Shown in pieces: positions 12,563 to 23,573 of a DNA stretch of 64,000 bases (position 1 is its first letter; the number at the start of each line of letters is the position of its first letter). The translations under genes and the position numbers were made by a program. The DNA is from Apostichopus japonicus. Its lineage: Eukaryota; Echinodermata; Holothuroidea; Aspidochirotida; Stichopodidae. The stretch is taken from assembly GCF_037975245.1 (NCBI RefSeq), contig NC_092561.1:1216501-1280500 (forward strand), given 5' to 3'. The notes under the pieces are model-generated. The model saw nothing but the letters and a program-made list of their open reading frames with translations, searched no databases and was not told the origin of the DNA.

Positions 12563-13360
12563 GGTTTCAGTTGTTCTCCGCACACGGTAATTTCCGCACA
12601 TTACTTTCCGCTGAAAAAATTCTTGTGCGGAAAACAACTTTTTCTTCCACTTACCTGTACACTATATTTTTCCTCAATTTAAGGATACCAAATTCAGGTT
12701 GATGAAAATTACATGAGAAAGTATCAAAGAACGTCGATAAGGATGGCTATGACTGAGTTTACAGGTATGTCAGAACAGTTACAGTAAGCTGCTTATAATT
12801 TACAGGAGGCTTGGGGTGTTTGTAATTAGGGATTACTTAAGGAAGTATGAGGCATAATATTATATAACCCTTTATATTCTCACTCTGTACTCTGTTCTTG
12901 TTAAGGTGGAAATATCACAAAAGATACCCCACCCCCCCCTGCCGGCCCCCTAAAGGATGAAACTTAGCAGACCAAATTGTCACGGCAGCTCACCTTTTTT
13001 TCACCTTCATGCCATATCGAAAACTACAACCAAATAAGGTGGCACTGTTTAACTAAAATTAAACTTTGTGCTTACAGCCTATGCTAGTGCTTACAGCCTA
13101 AGCTACAACCCAAGCTACAGTATCCTAATAATCATCTAGTCTTGGAGCTACATTTTATCCTGCTAAAGTCAAATGCTATCTTCTCCATCCTCCTAAATCC
13201 TTCCATGTGCCAAATCATCTCAGTAAGCCATTCTGCTCCTCCCAAAAAAAAAACGGTACTTTCCGCTGAAAAAAACGTTGTTTTCCGCTGACAAATTTGT
13301 GTGTGGAAAACACCGTTTTGTTTCAGCGGAAAGTAACGTGTGCGGAGAATAACGGTACCC
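12563..13360. mobile_element. non-autonomous DNA element with long inverted repeats
   Basis: The left end has TTCTCCGCACAC then TTACTTTCCGCTGAAAA. The right end, inverted, has TTCTCCGCACAC then GTTACTTTCCGCTGAAAC. Further 'ttccgctga' and 'gcggaaaac' words are nested inside each end, so the termini are complex inverted repeats. CATATAT flanks both sides (12556-12562, 13361-13367), a possible 7-bp target duplication but low complexity. No transposase frame was found, and the superfamily is not assigned. Confidence 0.6.
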
Positions 13361-15364
13361 CATATATACAGTATCAAGCCTTTCCTTTTCCCTAAGTATT
13401 CACAGAACAGGTTAGCTTTATGAATTTTGATCCCTGAAGCATAGTACTGTAGTAGCTTCCAATTAAATTTTCCTGATGCAAATGCAGGCCACCATCAATG
13501 TGATCTGCAAAATGGGGAAGAGGATAAGGGGTGGGGGCTCCCCCATACCTTTTGAGAAAAAAAACAGGAATTTTGACACCCCCTAAATGCAAATAGATAG
13601 AATGCACATGTCATAGATTGCTGTAATAATGTATAATTTGATGGTAACTCCATTGAGTAAAATGCTCAGGCTGTGTGTGAACCTTTTAAATTGCTACTTT
13701 AATTTTGAGATCCATAACTCAGCCAGATTCAAGATTTTGACTAGTATGTACGGAACGGCAGGTTTGTGACATCACATGCAGCTCTAACCCCCCGGGTCAC
13801 CTGGGAGCTCTGCTGAGGGGTGATGCAGAGATGTGGACAGGGTTCCTAACAGTAAACACAAATACTTCAATAAAGAACTTGCATAAGCTTAAAGTACAGA
13901 GTGGAAGCAAATTTTATGTGTTTGAAACAGCTGTTTTCTTGCCAGGAAACAGAATGAAATGTCAATGAATAACACTACAGTACAAAAAAAATTATGCTGA
14001 ATGTGACATGACACAACTGAAAATAACCCAGCAGTGTACTGTGTATGTCTAATCAAAACACTAGGCCTACAGTATATTAGCCATCTTACAGTAAGAAACA
14101 GACATTTCATAATTATACCCATTCCTACTCAGGATGACCACTTACAGTAACCTTCCGATTCTATGGGTAGGAGTGTACCCCAGCATAAGATATAACACTG
14201 GCTAGCCTATGTACAGGTATGTGTAAAAGTTTTGATTGAAATTGGACTTTGTTAGACATAAGCCTAATTATGATATTAAGCGAGTTCCCCACCACTTGAA
14301 ACACATTTTAAAATGTACATTGCAGTTCTAGATACACCCAATTCCTTGTTCAAATATCGAATAGATCTGTGAATGAAGCGTTTCGTGAAACCGCTCCATG
14401 CATCAGACAACCCTGAATTGTTATAGCTGGTAAATTACTGAAAAGACTAGCCTAGAACAACTTACTTTTATATATTTCTTACACAATTAATACTTCTTGT
14501 TCATCATATAACCCATAGATCCCGAAATAATCGCTTTATAAAAATGAATAACTGTTTAGTGACAGGCAGATCTCGTCACAGAACAGTGTCTCCAGCTGGC
14601 TTTGTTTTCTTGGAAAACTACTATTTTGTGTAGGATTTAAAACACGAGGTAGTAGGTTATTAAAATATTACCCATGCCAATTTCGTGTATCCAATAGATC
14701 TTTAAAGAAACTTGAGCTGATATTCATGTCCTAACATTCATTATGTAATTTCTTATTATTTTAAGAAGCCTACGTAATATTCATATCCCTATTATCACCC
14801 AAAAAAAAAAAAATTGAATATGGGAACTCCATGCCTGCGTGATGCACACAGATGTGATATGTCGATTAAATCGATTTAACAACTGTTAACATGCTTTTAA
14901 GATATGCTGCCAAATTTGACACATTCGTGGCTTTTGTCGGATGGATCGAACGGAAGACCTACTTAAAAATAGACCTTTGCTACACAGTGTCTCTGGCATT
15001 ACAATTGTGTAAAATCTCGGTTCAATTGAGGAGCAGTTATTCTCCAATTCCCACACTCAGGTCACCATATTGCACTTAAACATTTCGAAACAATAAAAAA
15101 AAAGGTGTTCATACAGCCTACATTTAGGTGTTGAGTATTGACAGGCGAAAATTGAATTTTGGGCATCATTCGTTTCCAATTCTAGTTATAAAGGCATTGC
15201 CAGTAGTCCTGTGTCATTTGCTTGTTTGGTAGAAATTCATTTTTCGATGATTTCGTCTGAAAATGTGTTATTTCCTGTAAAATACGCAAAAAAAAGGGAT
15301 ATTGTGTGCACGGAACCTTTTTCGGGACATTTAGCCTACATGTGCTATTTTTTATTTTTAGAAA
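13361..15364. other. intergenic, no gene recognised
   Basis: AT-rich spacer between the divergently oriented zinc-finger gene and the sulfotransferase array. A poly-T stretch with TTTTTAG lies directly before the gene A start codon (about 15346-15361), so gene A could have an untranslated upstream exon spliced there. I see no other exon. Confidence 0.4.
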
Positions 15365-18300
15365 ATGGAAAACTGTGTTTGTGAGGTCCCGTTACTACGT
15401 AGTGCTTTTTTGGTTTTTCTGGCTTTTTCTACCATAGTGTACGTTCTTCTTCAAGGTAAGTTTATTTCTATTTTTAAATCAGATTAACATTTCAATTTAT
15501 TTTAAATGTAGAAGAGAAATAAAATGCAACTGTAGAAGCCTTGTAGTAAGTACGTTCTAGATGTGAGCGTACTTGTCTTCGTTAAGTTTTTACTGGAATT
15601 GGGCTTTTCGAATATAGTTTAGATGATACTATAGGCATAGGAGTCGGGGTGGATCGAGGGGTGGGGGTGCAGGCCCCTCCCAACAAAATATATCCGTCAA
15701 AGTTCGGGCAATTGAATACGCTGGTATTGTTTCGGGAACTTCAAAAAATGAAGGGAGAAAAAATAATTATTATAATGTTTGCAATACTCTTGTTTGATGA
15801 CAGTTAGTAGTTCCGTATCAAAAACCTCAGCGCTAGGTAATTACACTAACGTTCTAAGCTTGCCCGACCGATCTGTCACCGATATTGTGGAGTTCTGATA
15901 CAGTTCGCACTCCATGCTCTCCTTCTGTGTCAATGACGACATTGTAATATGTATCACTGATGGCATTCCATATGACGAATTTGAATTTCAAAGGTGAGGG
16001 GCATCTCACCAGTGTATTTTTATACTGGTTACATTTCTCTGGCAAATAATTACAGCCCCCCCCCCCCCCCCACACACACACATTCAAAATGAGCTCCAAC
16101 GCAAATGGATGCTACTGCAAGATTACTGACTCGTGCTTAGACTGATTCTTGTACTCGTACCAAATAGGGGTTATACCGTACTTGTGTTCATGATATTGTA
16201 CACATAGGCCCTACTCATGTTGTTGTGGTACTAGTACTACAAGTGTGGTAACTACATATTGTGTTGAATGTTTCATTTAGTTCCAAAACATGCCATTTTG
16301 ATGGTATTTAGACATAATACGATAGATGGTATATACCTTTATAGTGGACTTGACATACCAATGTAGCCTTTCTAAAAAATATTGAATCCATTATACAGCT
16401 TTTTTTACACTCTTTAAATAATTATGATTTTTTCATGTATTATCACAACCGAAACCTGGATTAATGACCAAATATATACATGTAGTATGTTAAACATTGA
16501 TGATTACAATTGTTGTCACAATGACAGAGTTGATTGAAAGGGTGGTGGCGTTGATATTTATGTTAGAAATCATCATAAGTTAAGCAATGATTTAAGTTGA
16601 TTATGGATAAATCTGAATCTATTTTCAGTGACGTCCTGAATGCAAATCGTGACAACATTATTATCGGTGTTGTATACATAAACCCTGGTGGTGATTTTCA
16701 TTCCTACAATCATAATATTAGTAACCGCCTGGAAGTAATTTCGGCCGAAACAAAAAACTTGTTTTATAGCTGGTGACTTTAATGTTGACCTTTTAAAATC
16801 AGCTTGCCATCCCATTCCTAAACACCTTATATTAACATGTATATAATCCAACGATCGACAAGATTACGAGAATTTTACGTCTATATCCTTAATCGATCTC
16901 TCATCTTTTTTTTACAAATAGTCATCGTACTAACGTGCAGAGTGGTATTATAATAACCGATATTTCTGATCATTATCCTATTTTCTGCTGTTAGCAAAAC
17001 TCTATTCATAAAATATAATTCTTCTTCGAGTGTTATTAATTATACTAGTGTCCGGAACACTTCGAAATGAGCTGTTGTCTAAAGATCGGACATATGTTAT
17101 CAATCATCAGAATGCAGATTCTGTATTTAAAAAGATATAAAATTAAATAAAACTGTTAGCAAACTGCTTATCTACTAAAGAGCCTATGTAAGAATTTGTA
17201 AAAGTAAGTTGGCCTGACGTTTGGATCCTAGCAGGATCTTCTTCAGAGGTTAAATGACAAGAAACAGTAACAGAAGGTACAAAAACACGCACAGAATACA
17301 AACAGGTTAATGAGCATGATGAACACAAAGAGATAGATGTAAGGGGATTAGTAGACAGGGGATGGAGAGAAGAAGAAACCAACGGGGGAAGAGGAGAGGT
17401 AGGAGATGAACTGTAGAGGGACAAGAAGAGGATTAAGGGAAGAGGAAAGGGAATAAACTAGAGAAGGACAAAGACAGAAATGTGTGGAAAAATAGGGTGG
17501 AAAAGAGCTGTGAGAAAAGGAGTGACGGGGAGAAGACAAGGGGAGATGGGGGGGGGGGAATGGAGGGGGAACAGAAAAAAGTTAGTCACGTCCTTTCCTG
17601 AATGTTAAGCCCATCAGGTTGAATGGTGCGAAGGCGTTTCATCCAGTCTCTCTCTGCTGATTCGTACTAGGTCAGGACGGCTACCCGAGGATTCAATCCC
17701 CTGTAGCGACATGCCATTAATGGTATGTTTCGAAAGGTTAAGGTGTTCTCCAACCGGGGTCTCAGTCTTCATGGTGTTGATTGTGGATCTGTGATAAAAT
17801 GAAAGGGAACAGAAAGATTATCAGAAATATTCACAGTGTTCCATACATTACCCATAGTGCACCTCTGTTTTACGACTCTGACATATTTTCGACCTTTACA
17901 GTCATCAACTTGGGAGTTTTATGTATAAATTTTATCTCAGACTCTTACAATTTAAATACGGTCGAATTCGACCACACCGGCTTAGCTATGCCACTGGTTA
18001 ACATAATCGATGAATCCGGTACACTTTTATCCATTGACCTTGAAACTCATCGCAGTAGTTAGCTAATAGTTTAATATTATTTATTTACTATTTTCACTAT
18101 AGTTTTTGTCATTCATCCCGCTTTGTGTCTTCTTTTTTTTCATCAGAATCTTCCTTTACATTTCTAAAATTCCAGTGGACAAACAGGTCTTTCACTAAAC
18201 ATAACAAGTTTAATATCGCATCATGGCGCAATAAGGAATTACCCCAATTTACAGATAATTCGACAGGTCCTTCTAACGCCGAGAAGGTACCCTTCATTGA

Positions 18301-21300
18301 CCGGCTCGTTCAAACTGATGCGGCAACTCCGTCTGAGAGATTGGTCGGGGCCAACTTCCTGAACAATCGTACAAAAACCAACGAGATGGATTTATCTGAA
18401 GTGGTAATCAAATCATCCATCCATCCATCCATCCATCCATCCATCCATCCATCCATCCATCCATCCATCCATCCATCCATCCATCCATCCATCCATCCAT
18501 CCATCCATCCATCCATCCATCCATCCATCCATCCATCCATCCATCCATCCATCCATCCATCCATCCATCCATCCATCCATCCATCCATCCATCCATCCAT
18601 CCATCCATCCATCCATCCATCCATCCATCCATCCATCCATCCATCCATCCATCCATCCATCCATCCATCCATCCATCCATCCATCCATCCATCCATCCAT
18701 CCATCCATCCATCCATCCATCCATCCATCCATCCATCCATCCATCCATCCATCCATCCATCCATCCATCCATCCATCCATCCATCCATCCATCCATCCAT
18801 CCATCCATCCATCCATCCATCCATCCATCCATCCATCCATCCATCCATCCATCCATCCATCCATCCATCCATCCATCCATCCATCCATCCATCCATCCAT
18901 CCATCCATCCATCCATCCATCCATCCATCCATCCATCCATCCATCCATCCATCCATCCATCCATCCATCCATCCATCCATCCATCCATCCATCCATCCAT
19001 CCATCCATCCATCCATCCATCCATCCATCCATCCATCCATCCATCCATCCATCCATCCATCCATCCATCCATCCATCCATCCATCCATCCATCCATCCAT
19101 CCATCCATCCATCCATCCATCCATCCATCCATCCATCCATCCATCCATCCATCCATCCATCCATCCATCCATCCATCCATCCATCCATCCATCCATCCAT
19201 CCATCCATCCATCCATCCATCCATCCATCCATCCATCCATCCATCCATCCATCCATCCATCCATCCATCCATCCATCCATCCATCCATCCATCCATCCAT
19301 CCATCCATCCATCCATCCATCCATCCATCCATCCATCCATCCATCCATCCATCCATCCATCCATCCATCCATCCATCCATCCATCCATCCATCCATCCAT
19401 CCATCCATCCATCCATCCATCCATCCATCCATCCATCCATCCATCCATCCATCCATCCATCCATCCATCCATCCATCCATCCATCCATCCATCCATCCAT
19501 CCATCCATCCATCCATCCATCCATCCATCCATCCATCCATCCATCCATCCATCCATCCATCCATCTATCTATCTATCTAGTTGAAATTGTAGAACTCGCG
19601 CCTTGCGCTTTATATGCAGACACCCTAACCACTATGCTATGGACGCTGATTGTATGTCCATAGGTTCGACACTGGTAAGGAAGGTCGTAATTCGACTGTA
19701 GGCGGATTGTAATACCATTACACAAGTTTCATTGTGGAACTTTCGTGTGGACCTAAAATTATAGAGCTACTAATTTATAGCCCAACCGCCCTTACAAAGC
19801 ATCATTTCATGTTTTTCCTGGAGATCATGTTCACTAAATCCGGCCACCCCCCACTCTTCTACGTGGGAGTGGCTTCAACGACCCGAGGGCTAATCCCCTC
19901 CGTATTAAACTGATGGATCCACCACTCGGAAGTTTCGAACCCTGCAGGTCTATTGTTTGTATGCAAAACTAACCATAACATGCTGTTAGCACAAAGTTGA
20001 ATTCAATACACTGTAATATGTTGCAGATTGTAACTCGCTGTGGTTTTAACGTCTGTGAAGTTAATGGTATTTAAAATTCAAGAAACGTTTCACAATAACA
20101 TTTTAAACAAAGTCAACGCGTGTTAGCTGAGCACGATTCTCATTGGGTTTATGCTACCAAGTGTTTTATCAGGGAGTTGTTTCCATAACAACTCCCTGGT
20201 TGTATCTAACTAAATCTGGTACAGGCGTAGAAAGGTATCGTATATAGTGTAGGCTACTGTGGTGACGTTGCAAATATATCACATGTTCTTTAACTGGGTC
20301 GTAGATGCCACGTACATGTATGCAGGGTATAATAATGGGTTAGATTGATTATCCGAAGTAACGAACTAATTATAAAGTGGAATGCACGCATGTATTTTCT
20401 TTATGGAACACTTATACTCTGACGTAAACTACATACTTCCATAATACGTTTATGTTGTGTCCAGCAGTTTTCACATTAATTTTGATGTAGAAATATTTGT
20501 ATTGTCACAGTGAAATAACTGGTACAATAATAGGGAATTCATTTATTCTCTCTCTCCACCTCTCTGTTTTTTGTATTTATAATTCTAGTTTGAATGTGGT
20601 GAAACGTGCCAGGAAATAATTCAGCAACACAGACAGCGGATCCTACAAGATTCTTGTCATAAGAAACCTATCAATGGTCCGCCCTCTCTATGGAACAAAA
20701 CTACAGGTCACTTAAATCCATCGGAAATGAGAAGACTTGGACATATATATCCTATACACAGTATGGGTGTTTTATTCTGTACTGTACCGAAAGGTGGGTC
20801 CAGTACATGGAAAAAACTCATGTTAGCCGCGATCGGACGCATTGAGACCCCCGAGAGTTACAAGGGAGACATTCACCCATTGTTTCACAATGTTGTCAAA
20901 TCTTTAGGTAAATATAGTGTTAACGAAACCGAAGAAATGCTCAAGACGTACAACAAGTTTGTTATCGTCAGAGACCCAATGCAACGGATGTTATCACTCT
21001 TTCTTGATAAAGTTGTTCGAAAGCACAAATTAAAATTTAACGAAAGTCAATTTGAGGGATTTTTAAAATTTATTCTGAAGACTCCGAATAGATTTCAATC
21101 AGTAGGATTCGATGAACATTGGACGCATACTTCGTATTTATGTTTACCTTGTGATATCAATTACAACTTCATTGGACGTTTGGAAACTTCTCAAAGAGAT
21201 ACCAAATATATTTTTGATCATTTTCTTCAAAAAGCCAAAGTTAATTACAGTTTGACATTACGACCTACGAAACATGAAACCAACAGCACAGCTCCCGAAA

Positions 21301-21425
21301 AGAAAAGTCATTATTTTTCACAAGTGGATCGGGAAATCCTCCACGCAATTGTAAAAAAATATGGTATAGATTACGACAATTTTGGATATGATAGAAACAT
21401 GTATCGTCTTTTCAAAAACCTATAG
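15365..21425 (+). CDS. carbohydrate sulfotransferase gene A (array edge copy), 3 exons
   Basis: Exons 15365-15455, 18147-18403 and 20589-21425 join with phases 1 and 0 into about 394 residues. Exon 1 codes a short tail and one hydrophobic span (about 11-29), predicting a Golgi type II anchor. Exon 2 is a stem with N-glycosylation sequons NRS, NST and NRT. Exon 3 is the Sulfotransfer_2 (HNK-1ST/CHST8-14 type) domain: the 5'-phosphosulfate loop [10 protein letters not shown], the 3'-phosphate motif [15 protein letters not shown], then [17 protein letters not shown] and a C-terminal DYDNFGYD. These enzymes move sulfate from PAPS to glycan hydroxyls; the acceptor cannot be read from sequence. Oddities: exon 1 is unrelated to those of B-G although its splice phase matches, intron 1 holds LINE and Penelope-like pieces, and intron 2 has a giant ATCC tract. 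Catalytic motifs are intact. Confidence 0.8.
16445..17150 (+). mobile_element. LINE remnant, endonuclease part, intron 1 of gene A
   Basis: Reading frames broken by stops still show the apurinic-type endonuclease signature of non-LTR retrotransposons: ETWINDQIY near 16450, [10 protein letters not shown] near 16540, [12 protein letters not shown] near 16665, GDFNVDLLK near 16775 and a decayed ISDHYPI near 16960. It is older and longer at the 5' side than the copies in genes B-F, which retain only the end of this domain. Confidence 0.75.
17180..17800 (-). mobile_element. Penelope-like element fragment, GIY-YIG C-terminal part
   Basis: On the minus strand, about 17795-17590 encodes [17 protein letters not shown], a middle segment with [11 protein letters not shown], then RTIQPDGLN and a stop. 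This is the usual end of the GIY-YIG endonuclease of Penelope-like elements. Further along the minus strand is a purine/pyrimidine-biased stretch with a G12 run, then a frame reading [14 protein letters not shown] near 17210-17255. It replaces the LINE reverse transcriptase segment that other units keep. Confidence 0.7.
17800..18065 (+). mobile_element. LINE remnant, C-terminal part, intron 1 of gene A
   Basis: An open stretch reads [19 protein letters not shown], matching the post-RT 'HTAPLF' region of CR1/L2-like LINEs. It is the 3' continuation of the fragment at 16445-17150 and aligns with 28680-28930 in gene B. Confidence 0.65.
18415..19562. repeat. perfect (ATCC)287 microsatellite
   Basis: About 1148 bp of uninterrupted ATCC units, followed by (ATCT)4 at 19563-19578. 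It starts 11 nt after the exon 2 donor of gene A. Sister genes have only a short 'tctatctatct' here. The tract has no stop in any forward frame (Ile-His-Pro-Ser repeats; Met-Asp-Gly-Trp on the reverse), which makes long but meaningless open frames. Exact copy number may reflect assembly limits. Confidence 0.95.
19586..20001. mobile_element. 416-bp insertion in intron 2 of gene A, possibly tRNA-related SINE
   Basis: AGTTGAA occurs at 19579-19585 and again at 19995-20001, bracketing sequence absent from genes B-F, whose intron reads straight through one AGTTGAA. Inside, the minus strand near 19630-19645 has TAGCATAGTGG, a full match to the pol III A-box consensus, followed by GAGTTC. The plus strand near 19662 has GGTTCGACAC, a full B-box core. 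The parts do not form one clean tRNA, so the class is uncertain. Confidence 0.5.
20170..20198. mobile_element. 29-bp hairpin insertion in intron 2 of gene A
   Basis: Two perfect 12-nt arms (CAGGGAGTTGTT and its complement) surround the loop TCCAT. Flanks are GTTTTAT and GTTGTAT, and genes B-F carry a single GTTATAT at the same place with no hairpin. This looks like insertion with a 7-bp target duplication. It is too short to code anything. Confidence 0.65.
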
Positions 21426-21790
21426 TAAGGGCGCATAGTGCAGTGGTTGAATTATTATGATTTATAAAACAATGGATTTATATTACATTTACAATATCAA
21501 CAACATTGGTACGATCCACCTATTTACTAGAGTTCTTTGGAATTTTTCTTATACATTATCATTTATAAATTCAGAATTGCATTTAATTACAACAACAAAA
21601 CTTCTTGCCTTTTAATGGAGACGGGTTTTTTAATTTGGGTTTGCTTCTTGAAATGACAGAAATTGATTTATTTTGAGGTTTTAATACGATCATTTAACTT
21701 AGTAGAGTTCTTCGGTATTTGTCTCATACATTATTAGTTATAAATAATTTGCCTTAAATTACAAAAAAAAAAGTGAGGACTTATATATAA

Positions 21791-21946
21791 AAGTCCAAAA
21801 AGCATAACACACGCATTCCGTATGTGACCAATTACAATCCACTCATCAAATCCTTTATGAGCTCTATTAAACATTCCAATGAACAACGATACAGACTGGA
21901 TTATGAACTATTTGGCTACAATAAAGATGTCAATTCCATGAAATGA
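21791..21946 (+). pseudogene. relic C-terminal exon of a sulfotransferase, after gene A
   Basis: A 51-codon frame starting after a TAA and ending in TGA reads NPLIKSFMSSIKHSNE, then YRLDYELFGYNKDV. 'Y..DYELFGY' is the conserved C-terminal end of CHST-type sulfotransferases and aligns with DYDNFGYD at the end of the live genes. It lies 365 nt past the gene A stop and looks like the tail of a lost, diverged paralogue. Its codons include AATAAA at 21920-21925, which could serve as the poly(A) signal of gene A. Confidence 0.6.
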
Positions 21947-22398
21947 TTCTTGTTTTAAAAGTTCTCATTATTTAAGCAACTCGCTAAACAATACTTTGAT
22001 CAAGTAACTTTTTTAGTTTGATTCGTTATTTTTTATTTACTTATTTTTTTTTAAAGTTATATTGCATCGACTTATTTCTTTACAAGCTGAGGGACAGGGT
22101 GGGGTTCACTCGGGCACCGAAACATGGTTGTTCATGATGAAATCTGAACGATTCATTTAGAATAATGTTTACGTTCTTTTCAAAACACCGAGGGTCGTTG
22201 CTTATGCACATTTCATTTAGAATGTATCATTTGAGCTGTGATCGTTTGTTGTTCTTGTTCTTGTTGCTTTTGGTTAAATATCCTTTAAAATGAACAATTA
22301 TTGTCATTGTTACATATACAGTTATTTCTCTAGGTTAACAAGTCACTGTTTATAGTCACATATGCTTTCCAAGTGGACAGAGACGTAAGTATTACAGG

Positions 22399-22410
22399 TC
22401 ACGTGACGTC
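22399..22410. promoter_or_regulatory. palindromic E-box overlapping a CRE-like half site
   Basis: TCACGTGA overlaps TGACGTC about 1.07 kb upstream of the first copy of the gene B start codon. Repeated at 24186, 39392, 54733 and 62391. Motif match only; binding is not shown. Confidence 0.3.
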
Positions 22411-22467
22411 TGTTCATCAGTTCAGCTGAATCAATCTTGAGACTTGTGAATCAGTCTGCGCTCTCAT

Positions 22468-22507
22468 CAGGGAGCTGTTACTCTAACGTTACAGAAGCAG
22501 CTCCCTG
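22468..22507. mobile_element. 40-bp hairpin insertion
   Basis: Ends are CAGGGAGCTG and CAGCTCCCTG (perfect 10-nt inverted repeats) around a 20-nt near-palindromic core with AACGTT. Flanks are CTCTCAT and CTCCCAT. The units after genes B and D have one CTCCCAT and no hairpin (around 31850 and 47184). Confidence 0.65.
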
Positions 22508-23464
22508 CTCCCATTCTAAATCGTTCGGTTCGGTATAGTAGCCCTGGCTCCGACCATTGTGGTCGTATTTGTATCTGTTTTGTATTCGTATTTTATGCAC
22601 TTTATGCATGTACGTATCGTTATGTGGGAATCTTCTCGGTATTGAGACCTCGTTTGTAACCATTTTCGTTTAAGTGCATATGTTTCTCTGTTTAGTAGTA
22701 TTGAGGACTTCATGACGATGTTTTGTCTGTACCGTGGCTGATTGTAGAAGTAGACTATACGAAATCTACTCAGCGCTCGTTCTTTACTCGTTTATCGATG
22801 TGTTATATTCTCTGCAAGTACTAGCGAGATTCGAGCCTCGTCGTTACTAACACACAACCATCCAAGCCACATTTGTTTATATACCGCCACCAGTCCACAG
22901 TAGGGAATATTTGGGCGCCCCCCCGGAATCTTTAGACTGAGTTGGCGTTACAATATATATCATCCACCCCACCCCCTTCCCCCAACCCCCATAAATTTTG
23001 GTTGGAAGAAGAAAGCCTATAGGGAAAGAATATTCCTGATGATTCCCTTCTTGTAACATATATTTTATTTTCTTGATACTCGCTTCAATCGCCCCTAGAG
23101 AGACCATCAGCCTGGCTCCTCTATTCCCCTGCCCTTTCTCTTCACTGTAGCCAATACCAGTATACCCCCCTCCCCCTGCATTAGAAATAACAAATAACCT
23201 GACTCTCACACACACTTCTGTAAACTGATCGAATCCGGAACAGGAAATGCATTGATCGATCGAATCAACGACTGCTTAGTTATTGGTACATGTATACATG
23301 CAGGACGGACGTATACATACATGTTTCTTCAATTGGGCAATAACTTGTTTAACAGATATGAGAAGAACTAAAACTAAAATTGAGAATTAAGGAAAGAGTG
23401 ACATTATTTCAGTGCTTTCGATCATATTCGGTGATATTTGAATCACAAAGTTATAGCTAAAATA

Positions 23465-23573
23465 ATGGAGTACATATCATTTAGTTCGTTTCAATGCCGC
23501 GCCAAGCCTGTCTTATTTGTGATTATCATATGTTCCTGTACACTTTGGCTGGCATTCACATCGGTTAGTCGGG
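23465..23573 (+). other. upstream alternative exon 1 of gene B
   Basis: Starts ATGGAGTACATATC, codes 36 residues plus one base (MEYISFSSFQCRAKPVLF then a hydrophobic span) and ends at a GTGAGT donor, phase 1. It is the first of two tandem copies of this exon upstream of gene B; the second is 25258-25366. Splice phase fits exon 2 at 29026. It could give gene B a second promoter, or be silent. Confidence 0.7.

Noticed and set aside
18415-19562. CRISPR array or satellite locus
   Set aside because: A pure tetranucleotide tract without spacers in a eukaryotic intron.
18125-19663. 512-residue open frame with about 95 Ile-His-Pro-Ser repeats, and Met-Asp-Gly-Trp frames on the reverse strand
   Set aside because: The first third is exon 2 of gene A; the rest is a tetranucleotide microsatellite that has no stop by chance, starting after a splice donor conserved in five sister genes.
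21425-21946. Relic exon as a spliced alternative C-terminus of the live genes
   Set aside because: No donor inside exon 3 and no good acceptor before the relic; one copy has an extra stop. Kept as a relic instead.
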